Shown here one piece after another: positions 36,633 through 45,177 of a stretch of 64,000 nt of DNA (the stretch's first letter is position 1; every line of letters starts with the position of its first letter). A program made the translations under genes and the position numbers. Source of the DNA: Vibrio brasiliensis LMG 20546 (lineage in GTDB: Bacteria; Pseudomonadota; Gammaproteobacteria; Enterobacterales; Vibrionaceae); contig NZ_AEVS01000101.1 in assembly GCF_000189255.1 (NCBI RefSeq), positions 62,001 through 126,000 on the forward strand. The letters run 5' to 3'. The notes below the pieces were generated by a model. It had not been told where the DNA came from and made no database searches. It worked only from the letters and a program-made list of their open reading frames with translations.

Positions 36633-37931
36633 ATGAAAGTCAAGATAAAAGGGCAAACCGGACAGGAATTATTTGAGTCTGTCCGTTGTTTAATTGCGTC
36701 GGGAGAGCTCAAAGAGGGGGACGCGCTGCCTCCTGTAAGAGAGCTCGCAGCAGAAGTCGGTGTCAACAGAAATACTGTTGCAGGCGTATATCAACGCCTT
36801 GTAAAGTCTGGGCTCGCCGAGACTAAAGGCCGTTTAGGGACGCGTGTGAAATCTCGCCAGTCATCCCAACAACAAGACGGCATAACAGAAACGAAATTAA
36901 TGGATCTTGCTGACGGTAATCTCCGTAAAGAGTGGTTTCCAAGCCTTGACCAATTAGCCGCAAAAGCGCAATTAAGACAGTTTGTGTATGGTGAAGCGCC
37001 AATTTTGCCTGAAATTGAGCGGTTTGGTCGTGAATGGTTCAAGGACATATGTCCACCCAATATGGGCCTTTCGATAACAAGTGGCGCGGTTGATTCATTG
37101 GAACGCCTGATGTCGGCCCATCTATTACCCGGTGATCAAGTTATAGTCGAAGACCCTTGTTATCTGGGGTCATCGACGGCAATCAAGTTGGCAGGTATGC
37201 ATCCGGTCGGAGTTAGCATTGACTCTGATGGGATGGTCGCCGATGAACTTGAATCAAAACTCAGCAAAGGTGCTCGAGCGGTGCTGATTACCCCGAGAGC
37301 GCACAACCCGACGGGATGTTGTTATAGCAAACAACGAGCAGAGGCGATTCGAGAAGTGCTCAGTCGTTATCCAAATGTACTGGTGTTAATCGATGATCAC
37401 TACGCATTACTTGCTGAGCAACCTTATTACAATTTAATTGCTGAAAACTCAATGTATTGGGGTGTTTTCCGTTCAGTCTCAAAAGGGCTGGGGCCGGATC
37501 TCAGGCTTGCTTTCGTAGCGGCTGATCCAGTAACAACGGAACGCCTTCAAAGCCGACTGACTATTGGTATGAACTGGGTGAGTCGCATCCTGCAATCTTT
37601 AGTTATCACCGCCCTGAAATCTGACAGCATCGACCAGCAGCTTCAGGTGATGAGCCAACACTGCAGACAAAGGAACCAATGGTTGATTGAAGCACTTGAA
37701 GCGAATGGATTATCAATTCAAGGTCCTGTTGAAGGCGTAAATTTGTGGGTTCCGGTCAATGGTGACCCGCAAGCCAGCGCGTACGAGCTATCTAAGCATG
37801 GTTGGTTGGTGAGACCGGGTAGTCAGTTTGACATTGACGGAAAAGCGCTTGGACTACGAGTGACGACAACTAAACTCAGCCAAGAGCTTGCTTTGCAGTT
37901 AGCCAAAGATATCGTGTCTGCCTGTACTTAA
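36633..37931 (+). CDS. MocR-family regulator (GntR HTH + aminotransferase-like)
   Basis: A 432-residue MocR/GabR-type regulator. The N-terminal GntR winged helix (about 5-75) has PPVRELAAEVGVNRNTVAGV; a linker leads to a fold-type I aminotransferase-like domain (about 90-430) with the PLP lysine in SVSKGLGPDLR near residue 282 and the PRAHNPTG segment near 222. Such proteins bind PLP and a substrate analogue and usually do not catalyse transamination. It is divergent from the DHDPS-MFS operon and has three phased GTCATAG repeats in front, indicating control of both itself and that operon. Confidence 0.88.
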   Translation: MKVKIKGQTGQELFESVRCLIASGELKEGDALPPVRELAAEVGVNRNTVAGVYQRLVKSGLAETKGRLGTRVKSRQSSQQQDGITETKLMDLADGNLRKEWFPSLDQLAAKAQLRQFVYGEAPILPEIERFGREWFKDICPPNMGLSITSGAVDSLERLMSAHLLPGDQVIVEDPCYLGSSTAIKLAGMHPVGVSIDSDGMVADELESKLSKGARAVLITPRAHNPTGCCYSKQRAEAIREVLSRYPNVLVLIDDHYALLAEQPYYNLIAENSMYWGVFRSVSKGLGPDLRLAFVAADPVTTERLQSRLTIGMNWVSRILQSLVITALKSDSIDQQLQVMSQHCRQRNQWLIEALEANGLSIQGPVEGVNLWVPVNGDPQASAYELSKHGWLVRPGSQFDIDGKALGLRVTTTKLSQELALQLAKDIVSACT

Positions 37932-38006
37932 CTAAAGACGACGGTTTTCTGTGAGTCAGCCATAGGTAGTGAGCTTGAACCGGGTACCGTTTCAGCTCAT
38001 TCTTAT

Positions 38007-38018
38007 GGTGTGTGTCCC
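38007..38018 (-). repeat. degenerate copy of the GGTGTCTGTCCC repeat
   Basis: ATGGTGTGTGTCCCTATAA differs from the common ATGGTGTCTGTCCCGATAA form at two bases. It lies between the MocR gene and its terminator. Confidence 0.55.
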
Positions 38019-38033
38019 TATAAATTTATCTAT

Positions 38034-38058
38034 AAAGCGAGCTCAAGTAGCTCGCTTT
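38034..38058. terminator. terminator between MocR gene and LysR remnant
   Basis: Ten-base stem AAAGCGAGCT / AGCTCGCTTT with the CAAGT loop also seen after ackA. The right arm overlaps the last bases of the convergent LysR remnant. Confidence 0.85.
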
Positions 38059-38437
38059 ATACTGCCATACGATCGACTATAAACTTTACCAGTTGTTGGG
38101 TTAGATAAGAGTGATAGCTTATCGAGCGGTAGTGAATGTAAACGGTAAGTGGCTCTAACTGATGGTCGAGTGTCTGCTCAATTAATCTACCAGACTCAAT
38201 TTCTTCAGCACAAAACAGCTTGGGCAACGCCACAAAGCCAAGTCCTCGTAATGCGCACGCTTTCGCAATAAATCCGCCGTCTACTTTAATGTTTGATTTT
38301 GGATCAAATGGTCTGAGTTGATTAGATTCTGTCTCGAGAAATCGCCACGGACTTCCATCAAATGCTTTGTAGCTTGAGATGCAAGGTAACGATTCCAACT
38401 CAGATAAGCTTTGGGGAGAAATCTTCTCTGAAATAGA
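38057..38437 (-). pseudogene. LysR-family regulator remnant (C-terminal part)
   Basis: About 125 codons of a LysR effector domain: LSELESLPCISSYKAFDGSP, then W-R-F, GGFIAKACALRGLGFVALPK and a normal C-terminus YHSYLTQQLVKFIVDRM. The frame can be followed upstream to about 38437, where the similarity stops; the helix-turn-helix and the first half of the effector domain are missing. A TTG at 38398 is the only near-start. It abuts a hydrolase remnant reading the other way, as if the shared promoter and both 5' halves were deleted together. Confidence 0.72.
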
Positions 38438-38447
38438 TGTAACTCAG

Positions 38448-38705
38448 ATGACATCGAACCTCGAACTAACAGTTATGAATGGTGATTTGGACTTTAGTAT
38501 CGCTCCACTTGAAGAATGGACGAATATTGAATCAGCATTTAGATCATTAAAACTCATCGAACTTAAAGGCGTATCGCATACGCCTATGTTGGAAAACCCG
38601 CAACAATTTTGTCGACATGATGCTCAGTATTCACAAACTGAAAAATTAAAGGGACAGACACTATTACGATGTGGTGTAGACGCAGGATTCGTCGAATGGT
38701 TGTGA
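38448..38705 (+). pseudogene. alpha/beta-hydrolase remnant (C-terminal part)
   Basis: A fragment of about 85 codons with the last two active-site features of an alpha/beta hydrolase: the acid segment LTVMNGDLDF and the catalytic histidine in GVSHTPMLENPQQF. The nucleophile elbow and everything before it are absent. The end of the frame runs through a GGGACAGACACT repeat (38651-38662), so the native stop seems lost as well. Together with the adjacent LysR remnant it marks the site of a deletion in a former divergent LysR/hydrolase pair. Confidence 0.6.
38651..38662 (+). repeat. GGGACAGACACT repeat
   Basis: One copy of the dispersed repeat, at the 3' end of the hydrolase remnant. Confidence 0.75.
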
Positions 38706-38739
38706 ATTGAATTGATGACAAGACTGCACTATAAATGAA

Positions 38740-38772
38740 TGTCTAACGTTAGCTAGCCAATAAGCGTTAAGC
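38740..38772 (+). repeat. attC-like core sites before the 152-residue gene
   Basis: GTCTAAC (RYYYAAC form) at 38740-38746 and GTTAAGC (GTTRRRY form) at 38766-38772. The right side, AATAAGCGTTA, is identical over 11 bases to that before the HAD gene. The two boxes are too close for an intact attC, so this may be a truncated site. Confidence 0.35.
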
Positions 38773-38802
38773 AGTTTTAGCTTGCGAATAAGGAGTAGGC
38801 GA

Positions 38803-39261
38803 TTGGAAGTAAAAGATTGGAATACCCCGTTTAGTGAGGGGACGATATATATCGTTGATTTATCATGGAACGGGAAGCACTTTTCAGTGAAGTATCCAGA
38901 TGGTAGCGGCTACGAGCTTGAAGGAAGTAAGCGACATAGTGATTACCAATTGATTATAAGTGTCTTCCATGAAGAGTCTGAAAGTTTATACGATGTCATG
39001 TTTGAGGCAGTAAGTGGATTTCGTTTATTAGATGAAGGTGGCTTGCTAGAGCTTTGGGCTCAAGGAACTAAGTTCCCCAACAGTGCGCTTATTAAAGGAC
39101 ATTTATGGAGTCAAGAAAGTCCGCTGACGTTTATTTCTGGCTTTGAAGATGAATGGTCTCATTTGATAGCAACCTCCGACGAGTGCGCAGAAATCGTTTC
39201 TGATCAGCATCCGGAAATCAGATTTATCGAGAAAATTAGCAAACGAGAGTTGGATAGTTAA
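38803..39261 (+). CDS. hypothetical protein (cassette-like gene)
   Basis: A 152-residue, acidic, probably cytoplasmic protein with no recognised domain. It has a high content of aromatic residues and two Trp-Ser patterns (LIKGHLWSQES, FEDEWSHLIA). The TTG at 38803 is preferred as start because AAGGAG lies seven bases ahead; an in-frame TTG at 38782 has no ribosome site. The 5' flank carries the AATAAGCGTTA boundary shared with the HAD gene, which suggests an integron-cassette origin; many such cassettes encode proteins of unknown function. A terminator follows directly. Confidence 0.65.
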   Translation: MEVKDWNTPFSEGTIYIVDLSWNGKHFSVKYPDGSGYELEGSKRHSDYQLIISVFHEESESLYDVMFEAVSGFRLLDEGGLLELWAQGTKFPNSALIKGHLWSQESPLTFISGFEDEWSHLIATSDECAEIVSDQHPEIRFIEKISKRELDS

Positions 39262-39264
39262 CAC

Positions 39265-39290
39265 AAAAGCGAACCCGAGGACTCGCTTTT
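39265..39290 (+). terminator. terminator after the 152-residue gene
   Basis: Stem AAAAGCGA / TCGCTTTT with a ten-base loop; a looser member of the GCGAGC hairpin family. Confidence 0.7.
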
Positions 39291-39325
39291 GGAGGTTAAC
39301 AAGCAGGTGACTTTCTCAGTTCACC

Positions 39326-40519
39326 TTACTGAGTTGGGTTAATTGTCACCGGTTCAAAGCTTGCAGTTGCGTTACCGCCAGCTCCAGGGCGATCAATGTA
39401 GCTAGTGTCCTGCATCAGGGTATAGTAGGTATCGACGTAGTCATCATCGTTAGTCAGCAAACCATCAGGGATGACATCAATAATCTTACCTGTAATTTGG
39501 GCAATGATAGCGTAGCCCTGAACCTCTGGGTCCGGGATCATTTTCAATATCTCTTCTGCTGCCTGAACCAGTAACTTGGCTAACTCTTTGTAGTCGGTGC
39601 CGTCATCCTGCTCCATCAGAATCATATCGACTGCACCCCAGCGGTAACGAGGCCATAAGATAATCGTCTGTCCAGGGTAGTAATCTTGTCCGTCATAATC
39701 CAGATAAGGCATCTCAACTAAATCGATTTGAGGTTCGTCACGACTCGGATCAACACCAGTAATGATGGCGTAGATTTCCGCTTTACCTGAGATCCACGGT
39801 TCCTGATCGTCGTTGAGACGGATCTTAGTTAATTGGGTCGTGCTTAGAGGTTCAACATTGGATGACATGGCTGAGCGACGAACACGCTGCGGCTTGGCTT
39901 TAACCTTTGGCTCATCCGTTGTTAACTGGGTAGCTTGTCCCAGACGCTGCATTTCTGCCTGCATCGCTTGTAGACCTGCACGTAGTTCTTCAGCCCCGTT
40001 ACTGTCTACGACGAGTACAGGTACATCGGGCATTTTGTACACATCAAGCTGATGAAGCTGGCCATAGACATCGTAAGCCTCGATGTATTGCCAGTTTGAA
40101 TCGTCACCTGCAGGTTCAAAAGCGAAGAGTGGACTTTCACCTTGTTTCCATTGCTCTACCATAGAGGCATCGGCAATACGTAGCTCAATTAGAGCGTCGC
40201 TAAAGTCTTCAAGCCCTTTGATTGAGCGGTACTCCTGGTCGGCTGCGCGTAGCTGACGACTAAACTTGGAATAAGGTTGCGCGGATTGTATCTCCTTAAC
40301 AGATGCAGAAAGGTCTTGTTCAGTAATCTGCTTTTTCAGGCTTGATTCTAAGCTCTGGTAGCGTTCACTAAACTTAAGCGCTAGCTGCTGTTTTTGTTGT
40401 GCGATCAGATCTGCCTTCGCGGTACTGTCGAGAGACTCTAGATCGATAGAGGTTGCATTGGCCTGGAAGCCAACCACTGCCGTTGCAAGCATTAAGCTGA
40501 TAGATAAGGTCGGTCGCAT
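39326..40519 (-). CDS. secreted protein of unknown function (possibly DUF3103)
   Basis: A 397-residue exported protein. A signal peptide of about 22 residues (LSISLMLATAVVGFQANA) precedes a helical, Gln/Glu-rich segment (about 25-110) and a mixed alpha/beta region with AEIYAIITGVDP and a DYDGQDYYPGQTIILWPRYR stretch. A basic patch (KAKPQRVRRSA) around residue 210 could be a processing site. It may belong to the Vibrio-type DUF3103 family; this is from memory of the family and not certain. A clean AAGGAG ribosome site precedes the ATG. It sits in a stretch rich in exoproteins, so an extracellular or periplasmic role is likely. Confidence 0.65.
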   Translation of the reverse strand: MRPTLSISLMLATAVVGFQANATSIDLESLDSTAKADLIAQQKQQLALKFSERYQSLESSLKKQITEQDLSASVKEIQSAQPYSKFSRQLRAADQEYRSIKGLEDFSDALIELRIADASMVEQWKQGESPLFAFEPAGDDSNWQYIEAYDVYGQLHQLDVYKMPDVPVLVVDSNGAEELRAGLQAMQAEMQRLGQATQLTTDEPKVKAKPQRVRRSAMSSNVEPLSTTQLTKIRLNDDQEPWISGKAEIYAIITGVDPSRDEPQIDLVEMPYLDYDGQDYYPGQTIILWPRYRWGAVDMILMEQDDGTDYKELAKLLVQAAEEILKMIPDPEVQGYAIIAQITGKIIDVIPDGLLTNDDDYVDTYYTLMQDTSYIDRPGAGGNATASFEPVTINPTQ

Positions 40520-40826
40520 AAAATGCTCCTTATTGTAATATTTATTATTAGTAGAGTTTTTACTCTTACCTAAACCAACCTATCAGCTTCATTGATGAGT
40601 GAAAGAAAAATGATTAATTCTTGAGCGGATTTTTTGCTCAAGATCACGATATGGCGTGAATAATCGAAGTTTTGTCTAAATTAGTCATTCGAATTTAATG
40701 GTTGCTATTGAGTGTTTAGTAAAATATTCAGCTGATAAATTGATCGTAACAAGAGAATAGTGGCGGTTTTCTCTAATGTTAGGCGATTTTATCAACTTGC
40801 TTTTGGGGTAACTAATCACCAAATAA
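40520..40826. other. AT-rich intergenic region
   Basis: About 300 bases upstream of the secreted protein and downstream of the Lif-like gene. Very AT-rich; short frames exist on both strands but none has a domain or ribosome site. Nothing else recognised. Confidence 0.5.
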
Positions 40827-41765
40827 CTAAAAATTATCGAAAAAATCACTGCGAAATGCTTCGACCTGTTGCTGATAGTATTCTTGCCATTGAGCGTCAT
40901 TCATTCCCGCGTAAATCGTGGTTCGCTGACTACTTAACGTTGACTTAAGCCGTGATAGTTGAGTCTGATAATCGGACACTTGTTTTGCCTGACTTTCCAC
41001 TTGCTGTTGTCTGGCTAGAATGCTGGTAGCTTGGGATGGCGTTAGGTAGATGGACGACAGTTGTTCAACCACTTGCTCTCTTTGCGTTGGTGTATAGTGA
41101 GAAGAGATCAAGCTAACCGCTTTTTCAAACTTTGCGATGTCATTATTGAATCCTAAGGCCTCTTGACTGTCCTGCCATCGCTCAGTTAACTGCTGGAATT
41201 GAGTCACATAGTCACCTGCATCCGAGGATGTTAGTGTCTGAGCGTCTAATGAAAAGTCGTACAGGGCATACTCATCCGCAAGTATACTGCTCGCTTGTTG
41301 ACCCCAGAGTATTTGTGCCTGATGTTTGAACTCTGAAACTCTCTCGTTCAAGGTTGCAAACTGGCCGAGCTCCAGAGAGCCTAGCACCTGTTGCCATTGC
41401 TGGAGGAGCTGCGGGTAGTTCGCCACTAAATCGTAATATGACTCAGATAGTGAGGCTTGCAACTCAGCAAGTTGGTGCGCGCAGTTTTGCTCGTTGTGAC
41501 AATTACGCCAAAACAATTCGAGTTGCTGTTGCAGCACACGTCCCCGCAATGTTGTCAGTTGTCGAGCCATGTCGGTTGTTGCTGGCGGTTGGCTTGTGTT
41601 CGAGGAATGATCTTTAGACTCAGGGCCTTTCTCCGACTCCGAACCAACAGCAGGCGACATTGGCTGTTGCTGAGCTTGTGCTAGGGGAGGAGAGGGGGCG
41701 ATCTTCAACCACAGCAAAATGCCCGCCACAATGGCGAGCATAGTGATAAATAAAAAGCGTGGCAT
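40827..41765 (-). CDS. Lif-like membrane-anchored foldase
   Basis: A 312-residue protein that resembles lipase-specific foldases (Lif/LipB). It has one N-terminal membrane anchor (about 3-20), a Pro/Ser/Gln-rich periplasmic linker (about 22-70), then an all-helical region. The C-terminal half carries Lif-like spacing (ILADEYALYDFSL, YTPTQREQVVEQLSSIYLTP). The RxxFDY(F/C)LSALGE signature of canonical lipase chaperones is not present, so it is a divergent member. It starts in a TAATG overlap with the stop of the sphingomyelinase gene upstream; the enzyme is therefore its probable client. Confidence 0.62.
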   Translation of the reverse strand: MPRFLFITMLAIVAGILLWLKIAPSPPLAQAQQQPMSPAVGSESEKGPESKDHSSNTSQPPATTDMARQLTTLRGRVLQQQLELFWRNCHNEQNCAHQLAELQASLSESYYDLVANYPQLLQQWQQVLGSLELGQFATLNERVSEFKHQAQILWGQQASSILADEYALYDFSLDAQTLTSSDAGDYVTQFQQLTERWQDSQEALGFNNDIAKFEKAVSLISSHYTPTQREQVVEQLSSIYLTPSQATSILARQQQVESQAKQVSDYQTQLSRLKSTLSSQRTTIYAGMNDAQWQEYYQQQVEAFRSDFFDNF

Positions 41766-43090
41766 TATTCAATCACCGCCGTAACAGGAAAGTGATCAGA
41801 GAGATTATAGTGTTTCCATAAACGCTCACCGGTTGAGCGCGGAACATCGACGCGATTGTCGTTCGACGACTTAATCTGATACTCGTTACTTACCATTACA
41901 TAGTCGAGGTACTCGACATTCTCACCACCGGACATTGCTTCTCCGGCAAAGTCGTTGATCCTCGGATCAAACGTTGACTCAGTGTAGCCGGAGTAGTCAG
42001 GTTCAATCGCGCTTAAGTTAGTAATCATCTGTTGATAATCACCAGGGAACTTACGCTTATTAACGTTGAAATCACCGCTATAAACCACGGTTTCATTTTG
42101 TGAAATATTGAGAGAGAGGGCTAGTTGACGCATTTGCTTAAACTGGCGCTGGCGATAATCGCGCGCAGTATCGGTATCATAAGAAGCAGTATGCGTGGCG
42201 AAAATATGGTACGCCTTACCACCCTTAATAATTTCTGCATAGTTGACGCCTTTATCGGCGAAACAATCCGTCCCTGTACAGTCAGGGAACACGTATTGCG
42301 CCTGATTAACGATAGGGTAACGGCTTACAATCATTACACCGCCGTCGTGGATATTGAATCCATCTTTATCGAGCATTTTAGTTTGGTAAGGATACTCTTT
42401 TGCTAACTCACGTAAGAAAGAATCGCGTCCGCTGGCAAAAACCTCTTGAAGGGCGAGTACGTCATAACCTTTTACATACTCAGGAATAAGCTGGTAACGG
42501 TCTTCAATGTGAGAAGCGATCGCAGTAAGTGCCCAGATGTTGTATGTCATCATCTTGAGTGTATTTGGGTCTGACTCGAGGGATTCATCAATTTTGTCAG
42601 GTGTAATGGTGTAGTAGAGGTCATCGTAGCGAGCAGTACTCATCGACTTAAATGCTAGCTCAGCTTCTCTTTCACCAAAGGCATGGCTCGCGTAACGATG
42701 AATCTCACGGTCATCTTGCAATGAGACAGGTACGTCCGCTGCCGACACGCCATACTCAATGGTTGAATTATACCAGTGGCCTTTCATCACTTGCTCAAGG
42801 GTTACACTTTCACCGCGTGAATTCGAGACTACAGTGTTGAAACGATACGTCTCGCCAGACTTAACACCTTCCCACCGATTAAAGCTCGTCACTTGTTTCG
42901 TTTCCCAGGGACCGAGAGTGTCGGTGTGCTGCTGCCATTCTTCACCATAGGTTAGTAAATCGCTGCCCTCATGACTTACCTGGATCGTCAAAGGTTCGCT
43001 TGAGTTGTTGGTGAGGTAAACATCAGTGTCGGCATAAGCGGCAGCCGAGATCAGAGAAGCCAAGACGAAAGAGCACTGCTTTAAATTCAT
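41765..43090 (-). CDS. secreted sphingomyelinase C-like phosphodiesterase
   Basis: A 441-residue exported enzyme. The signal peptide ends at residue 20 (AAAYA before DTD). An N-terminal beta domain (about 21-150) is followed by an endonuclease/exonuclease/phosphatase fold (about 175-441). Catalytic landmarks of neutral sphingomyelinases are in order: YNIW near 182, QEVF near 214, GDFNVNKR near 339 and SDHFPV near 434, which supply the metal and general-base residues. The probable reaction is hydrolysis of sphingomyelin to ceramide and phosphocholine; hemolytic activity is possible. AAGGAA precedes the ATG. It is translationally coupled to the Lif-like gene. Confidence 0.85.
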   Translation of the reverse strand: MNLKQCSFVLASLISAAAYADTDVYLTNNSSEPLTIQVSHEGSDLLTYGEEWQQHTDTLGPWETKQVTSFNRWEGVKSGETYRFNTVVSNSRGESVTLEQVMKGHWYNSTIEYGVSAADVPVSLQDDREIHRYASHAFGEREAELAFKSMSTARYDDLYYTITPDKIDESLESDPNTLKMMTYNIWALTAIASHIEDRYQLIPEYVKGYDVLALQEVFASGRDSFLRELAKEYPYQTKMLDKDGFNIHDGGVMIVSRYPIVNQAQYVFPDCTGTDCFADKGVNYAEIIKGGKAYHIFATHTASYDTDTARDYRQRQFKQMRQLALSLNISQNETVVYSGDFNVNKRKFPGDYQQMITNLSAIEPDYSGYTESTFDPRINDFAGEAMSGGENVEYLDYVMVSNEYQIKSSNDNRVDVPRSTGERLWKHYNLSDHFPVTAVIE

Positions 43091-43229
43091 TTTATTCTTC
43101 CTTGTAGTAATTGAATGGATGAATTTAGAGCATATGCTTTACATTAATGTTATGAATGTATGACAGTATAAAACCTGCCAACTTTGATTCTAAAACGTGA
43201 CTTGCTAATCGTTTCGATGGGGCAGTTAT

Positions 43230-43241
43230 GGTGTCTGTCCC
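43230..43241 (-). repeat. GGTGTCTGTCCC repeat
   Basis: ATGGTGTCTGTCCCGATAA, a full-form copy in the gap between the flavin reductase gene and the sphingomyelinase gene. Confidence 0.8.
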
Positions 43242-43273
43242 GATAATGACTGTCTGCAAACATGGCCTGTGGC

Positions 43274-43963
43274 TTAAGAGAGATTACTCATATTAGTTGG
43301 CCAATTGGTCTCTTCTCCTGATAACGAAAGTGGATCCAATACTTTGTCAGGTTTGGCGTACTGCAGTCGATAGAGTCGCTGAGTGACGTGGTAGCTGTCC
43401 TGTCCACTGATAGTCACCAAGTCAATTGACTCGATATCAAGGTACCCGTCAGGCTTGATGATCTCTTTGGGGAGATGCACTTGTTCAACCTGACCCACTA
43501 CCAATATGGTGTTGTTGGCCTCAATGATGTGATGTTCTTTAAGGCTTAGCGCTATTTTGATATTACTTTCAAGAACAAATGGTGCAGGGAAACCATTCTC
43601 ATATTGTGGCGTCAACCCAACTGCATCAAACTCACTTTTTCCCTTTGGATATCGAGCCGAGGTTTGATGTGCGAGTGGAGCAAAGTCTGCGTCAACCGAA
43701 TTTAAGCTAAAAAAGCCAGTTTGGAAGATATTCTCTAAAGTATGCCGTTGAACTGAGTTGGGGCGACTGATGAAGCTGAGCAAAGGTGGGTTAGATCCGA
43801 TGTGCGTTACGGAGCTTACAATAGCTAGGTTGGGTTGCCCTTGCTTATCAATACTTCCTACAAGATTGGCGCTCTTGAATCCACTTAAGCTGTTAATCAA
43901 TCTAGCGCGATAGCGGCTTTCCATTTGAGCAATCTGTTTGGCATTGAGAATGTGATGTTGCAT
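43274..43963 (-). CDS. flavin reductase-like FMN-binding protein
   Basis: A 229-residue protein of the flavin reductase-like split-barrel family (NTA monooxygenase component B/DIM6 type). Landmarks are PNLAIVSSVTHIGSNPPLLS near residue 45 and HTLENIFQTGFFSLN, which shape the FMN and pyridine-nucleotide site. The ATG at 43963 is chosen because AAAGGA lies ahead; the frame opens at 44023. Members either supply reduced flavin or act on small oxidised substrates; no monooxygenase partner is adjacent. It follows the FAS1 gene in the same direction, about 70 bases downstream. Confidence 0.78.
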   Translation of the reverse strand: MQHHILNAKQIAQMESRYRARLINSLSGFKSANLVGSIDKQGQPNLAIVSSVTHIGSNPPLLSFISRPNSVQRHTLENIFQTGFFSLNSVDADFAPLAHQTSARYPKGKSEFDAVGLTPQYENGFPAPFVLESNIKIALSLKEHHIIEANNTILVVGQVEQVHLPKEIIKPDGYLDIESIDLVTISGQDSYHVTQRLYRLQYAKPDKVLDPLSLSGEETNWPTNMSNLS

Positions 43964-44034
43964 TAAAGTTCCTTTCATAAATAGAAAAGGGCAAAGCTGA
44001 ACCTTACCCTTATCGGCCCACATGGAGAATGCTA

Positions 44035-44532
44035 CTATTTAGGAATAATGACCTGATCGATCACGTGAATGACACCGTTGCTGGCGATAACATCTGCTGC
44101 TGCAACGTTCGCATTGTCGACCATTACTTTTCCATCAATCACTTTAATCATCACGTCCTGACCTTGAACTGTCGTCGCCCTGTCTAACTTGACCACGTCG
44201 GCTGCCATAACTTTCCCAGAAACGACGTGATAGGTGAGCACTGCAACTAACTTGTCTTTGTTCTCTGGCAACAATAGTGCTTCAACCGTACCTTTTGGTA
44301 GCTTGGCAAACGCCTCATCGGTAGGTGCAAATACGGTGAATGGGCCATCTCCCTTCAAAGTATCAACTAAGTCAGCTGCTTGTACGGCCGCAACTAGAGT
44401 ATTGAATGACCCGTTTTCTACCGCGATATCAACGATGTCTTCCTGCATACCTTTGTTGTATGCCTGCGCAGGTAGAATAAATGTGAAGAGAGCGATTAAA
44501 GCAGCCGCGAGTGAAATTGTATATTTAAACAT
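44035..44532 (-). CDS. secreted fasciclin (FAS1) domain protein
   Basis: A 165-residue exported protein with one FAS1 domain. The signal peptide covers about 1-24 (ending PAQA). The domain shows both conserved FAS1 blocks: [17 protein letters not shown] (H1) and [14 protein letters not shown] (H2), with a YHVVSGKV centre. Bacterial single-FAS1 proteins are extracellular or periplasmic and linked to adhesion or carotenoid/redox stress. The ATG at 44532 is preferred because AAGGA is eight bases ahead and the signal peptide then starts correctly. Lies in the exoprotein-rich part of the window. Confidence 0.88.
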   Translation of the reverse strand: MFKYTISLAAALIALFTFILPAQAYNKGMQEDIVDIAVENGSFNTLVAAVQAADLVDTLKGDGPFTVFAPTDEAFAKLPKGTVEALLLPENKDKLVAVLTYHVVSGKVMAADVVKLDRATTVQGQDVMIKVIDGKVMVDNANVAAADVIASNGVIHVIDQVIIPK

Positions 44533-44666
44533 GTGTCTATCCTTAACGTGAGGAGCCAAGCCCCTGTTAGCTGTTGTCTTGCATCGCTAACCTGTTACGC
44601 AAGGAAAATAACATTAGATCATATCAATATCACACCCACTCAATAAAAGAGTGGGCTTGATAATCT

Positions 44667-44676
44667 TGTCTGTCCC
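44667..44676 (-). repeat. partial GGTGTCTGTCCC repeat
   Basis: TTGTCTGTCCCCTGATTAA retains the TGTCTGTCCC core in the gap between the FAS1 gene and the next gene upstream. A shortened copy. Confidence 0.5.
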
Positions 44677-44694
44677 CTGATTAATGTGAGGGAG

Positions 44695-45177
44695 TTATCG
44701 GCAACTGATGTTTGGCGTGTCATTCAGAAACCAAGATATCCACCTTCTTTTTGAATTCAGGATGAAGGCCTCATCAGGACGAATCCCACTAGTAATCACT
44801 CCATCGGCGCCCTTATCGTTCTCATTGGTAGTGAATAGCCAATCTTCACTGTTCACCCGCTCACCCTGAATTAGAGCCTCATTGAGGCGCTGGCTTAAAA
44901 TTTTGATCGTCAGACCGTTAGTTTCACTGATACCTATGTCAGACTTACCAATACTGCCAACAGCGACCGGCAATTTAACAATGCATTGCTGTTCATCTTG
45001 GCGACGATATGTATAACTGGCTTCTCCGACACGGCCATTTAGCCATAGGAGCTGTCCTTGAGTCATTTTTTCGACTGTTAAGATACCAAAGTCACTTGCC
45101 GTGGCAGCAGCTAGTCCGCCACCGTATATCGAGGCAATGAAAAACAGAGATAACGGCAGGTACGTTATTTTCTTCAT
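44695..45177 (-). CDS. exported hypothetical protein
   Basis: A 160-residue protein with a signal peptide (about 1-25, AAATA cleavage region). The mature part has two cysteines (QQCIVKL near residue 65 and the C-terminal NISCR), which could form a disulfide in the periplasm. I do not recognise a family. Its start overlaps the stop of the DUF805 gene by four bases (ATGA), so the two are translationally coupled and probably act together at the envelope. Confidence 0.65.
   Translation of the reverse strand: MKKITYLPLSLFFIASIYGGGLAAATASDFGILTVEKMTQGQLLWLNGRVGEASYTYRRQDEQQCIVKLPVAVGSIGKSDIGISETNGLTIKILSQRLNEALIQGERVNSEDWLFTTNENDKGADGVITSGIRPDEAFILNSKRRWISWFLNDTPNISCR

Noticed and set aside
40685-40900. 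71-codon minus-strand frame beside the Lif-like gene
   Set aside because: Low-complexity AT-rich sequence without features of a gene; overlaps the Lif-like 3' end.
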